From Sulfurimonas sp. (GTDB lineage Bacteria > Campylobacterota > Campylobacteria > Campylobacterales > Sulfurimonadaceae): 6,575 nucleotides of DNA. Below the pieces are notes generated by a model, which saw nothing but the letters and a program-made list of their open reading frames with translations, did no database searches and was not told the DNA's origin. The position numbers were made by a program, and so were the translations under genes. Shown one piece after another: positions 6,442 to 6,575 of this stretch (positions are counted from its first letter, which is position 1; each line of letters opens with the position of its first letter). Where the stretch lies: NCBI GenBank assembly GCA_002733155.1, contig NVUO01000019.1, forward strand, positions 7,206-13,780, in the 5' to 3' direction.

Positions 6442-6575
6442 ATGGATAGTTTTATAAAAAAATTAAGATTACAACACAAGATAAACCTTGTATTTTATAT
6501 ATCCATTTTTTTAGTAACTTCTTTAGTAGTTTCATTTCATTATTTACTAGAAGAGATAAATAATGATTTAGTAAA
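6442..6575 (+). CDS. N-terminal fragment of a membrane protein, cut by window end
   Basis: ATG at 6442 follows AAGGA (6432-6436) at a good distance, and the frame stays open to the last base, giving 44 whole codons. The peptide starts MDSFIKKLRLQHKI, a short basic cytoplasmic-type leader, and then has one hydrophobic segment at about residues 15-35 followed by an acidic stretch (EEINNDL). This layout (short basic N-terminus, one membrane helix, then an extracytoplasmic region) is common in sensor histidine kinases, chemotaxis receptors and diguanylate cyclases, but no family motif falls within the visible part. I do not recognise the protein. It is separated from yggS by a hairpin, so it probably begins a new transcription unit. 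Confidence 0.65.
   Translation, partial: MDSFIKKLRLQHKINLVFYISIFLVTSLVVSFHYLLEEINNDLV

Noticed and set aside
1..6575. Mobile element, phage, toxin-antitoxin or defence genes
   Set aside because: Every frame of useful length is either a recognised housekeeping or enzyme gene or antisense shadow; no transposase, integrase, terminal repeats or tRNA-associated attachment site is seen.

Overview
The window looks like a chromosome segment of a Campylobacterota bacterium, probably close to Sulfurimonas or another free-living marine or sediment relative. The clues are very AT-rich DNA, tightly packed same-strand genes, the order pgsA-rseP-yggS, an RNase Z of the Campylobacter/Sulfurimonas type, and an N-terminal DUF4214 region of a kind common in secreted proteins of this phylum. 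The genus is an inference; the phylum is fairly safe. All recognisable genes are on the + strand. No tRNA, rRNA, CRISPR array, insertion sequence or phage gene is visible.

Layout. (1) 10-2013: a secreted, CueO-like three-domain multicopper oxidase with all twelve copper ligands and an extra DUF4214-type module of about 160 residues at its N-terminus. (2) 2014-2142: a spacer with a long imperfect inverted repeat, followed by a good extended -10 promoter. (3) 2143-3950: a two-gene unit made of a membrane-anchored BEM46-type alpha/beta hydrolase that overlaps, by ATGA, the gene for ribonuclease Z. The rnz frame is cut by one in-frame TAA at codon 100, yet the rest of the frame is intact and keeps every metal ligand. 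(4) 3951-4053: a spacer with a small hairpin and a probable promoter. (5) 4054-6342: pgsA (TTG start), rseP and yggS, nearly contiguous and presumably cotranscribed; they cover phosphatidylglycerol synthesis, regulated intramembrane proteolysis and PLP homeostasis. (6) 6343-6441: a spacer with a hairpin flanked by a 14-base direct repeat. (7) 6442-6575: the start of a membrane protein cut by the window end. No spacer exceeds 130 bases.

Most of the window is conserved housekeeping sequence. The two points that deserve attention are the nonsense codon in an otherwise perfectly preserved RNase Z gene, and the DUF4214-multicopper oxidase architecture, which appears to be exported by Sec rather than Tat. 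I did not find a convincing new multi-gene system.
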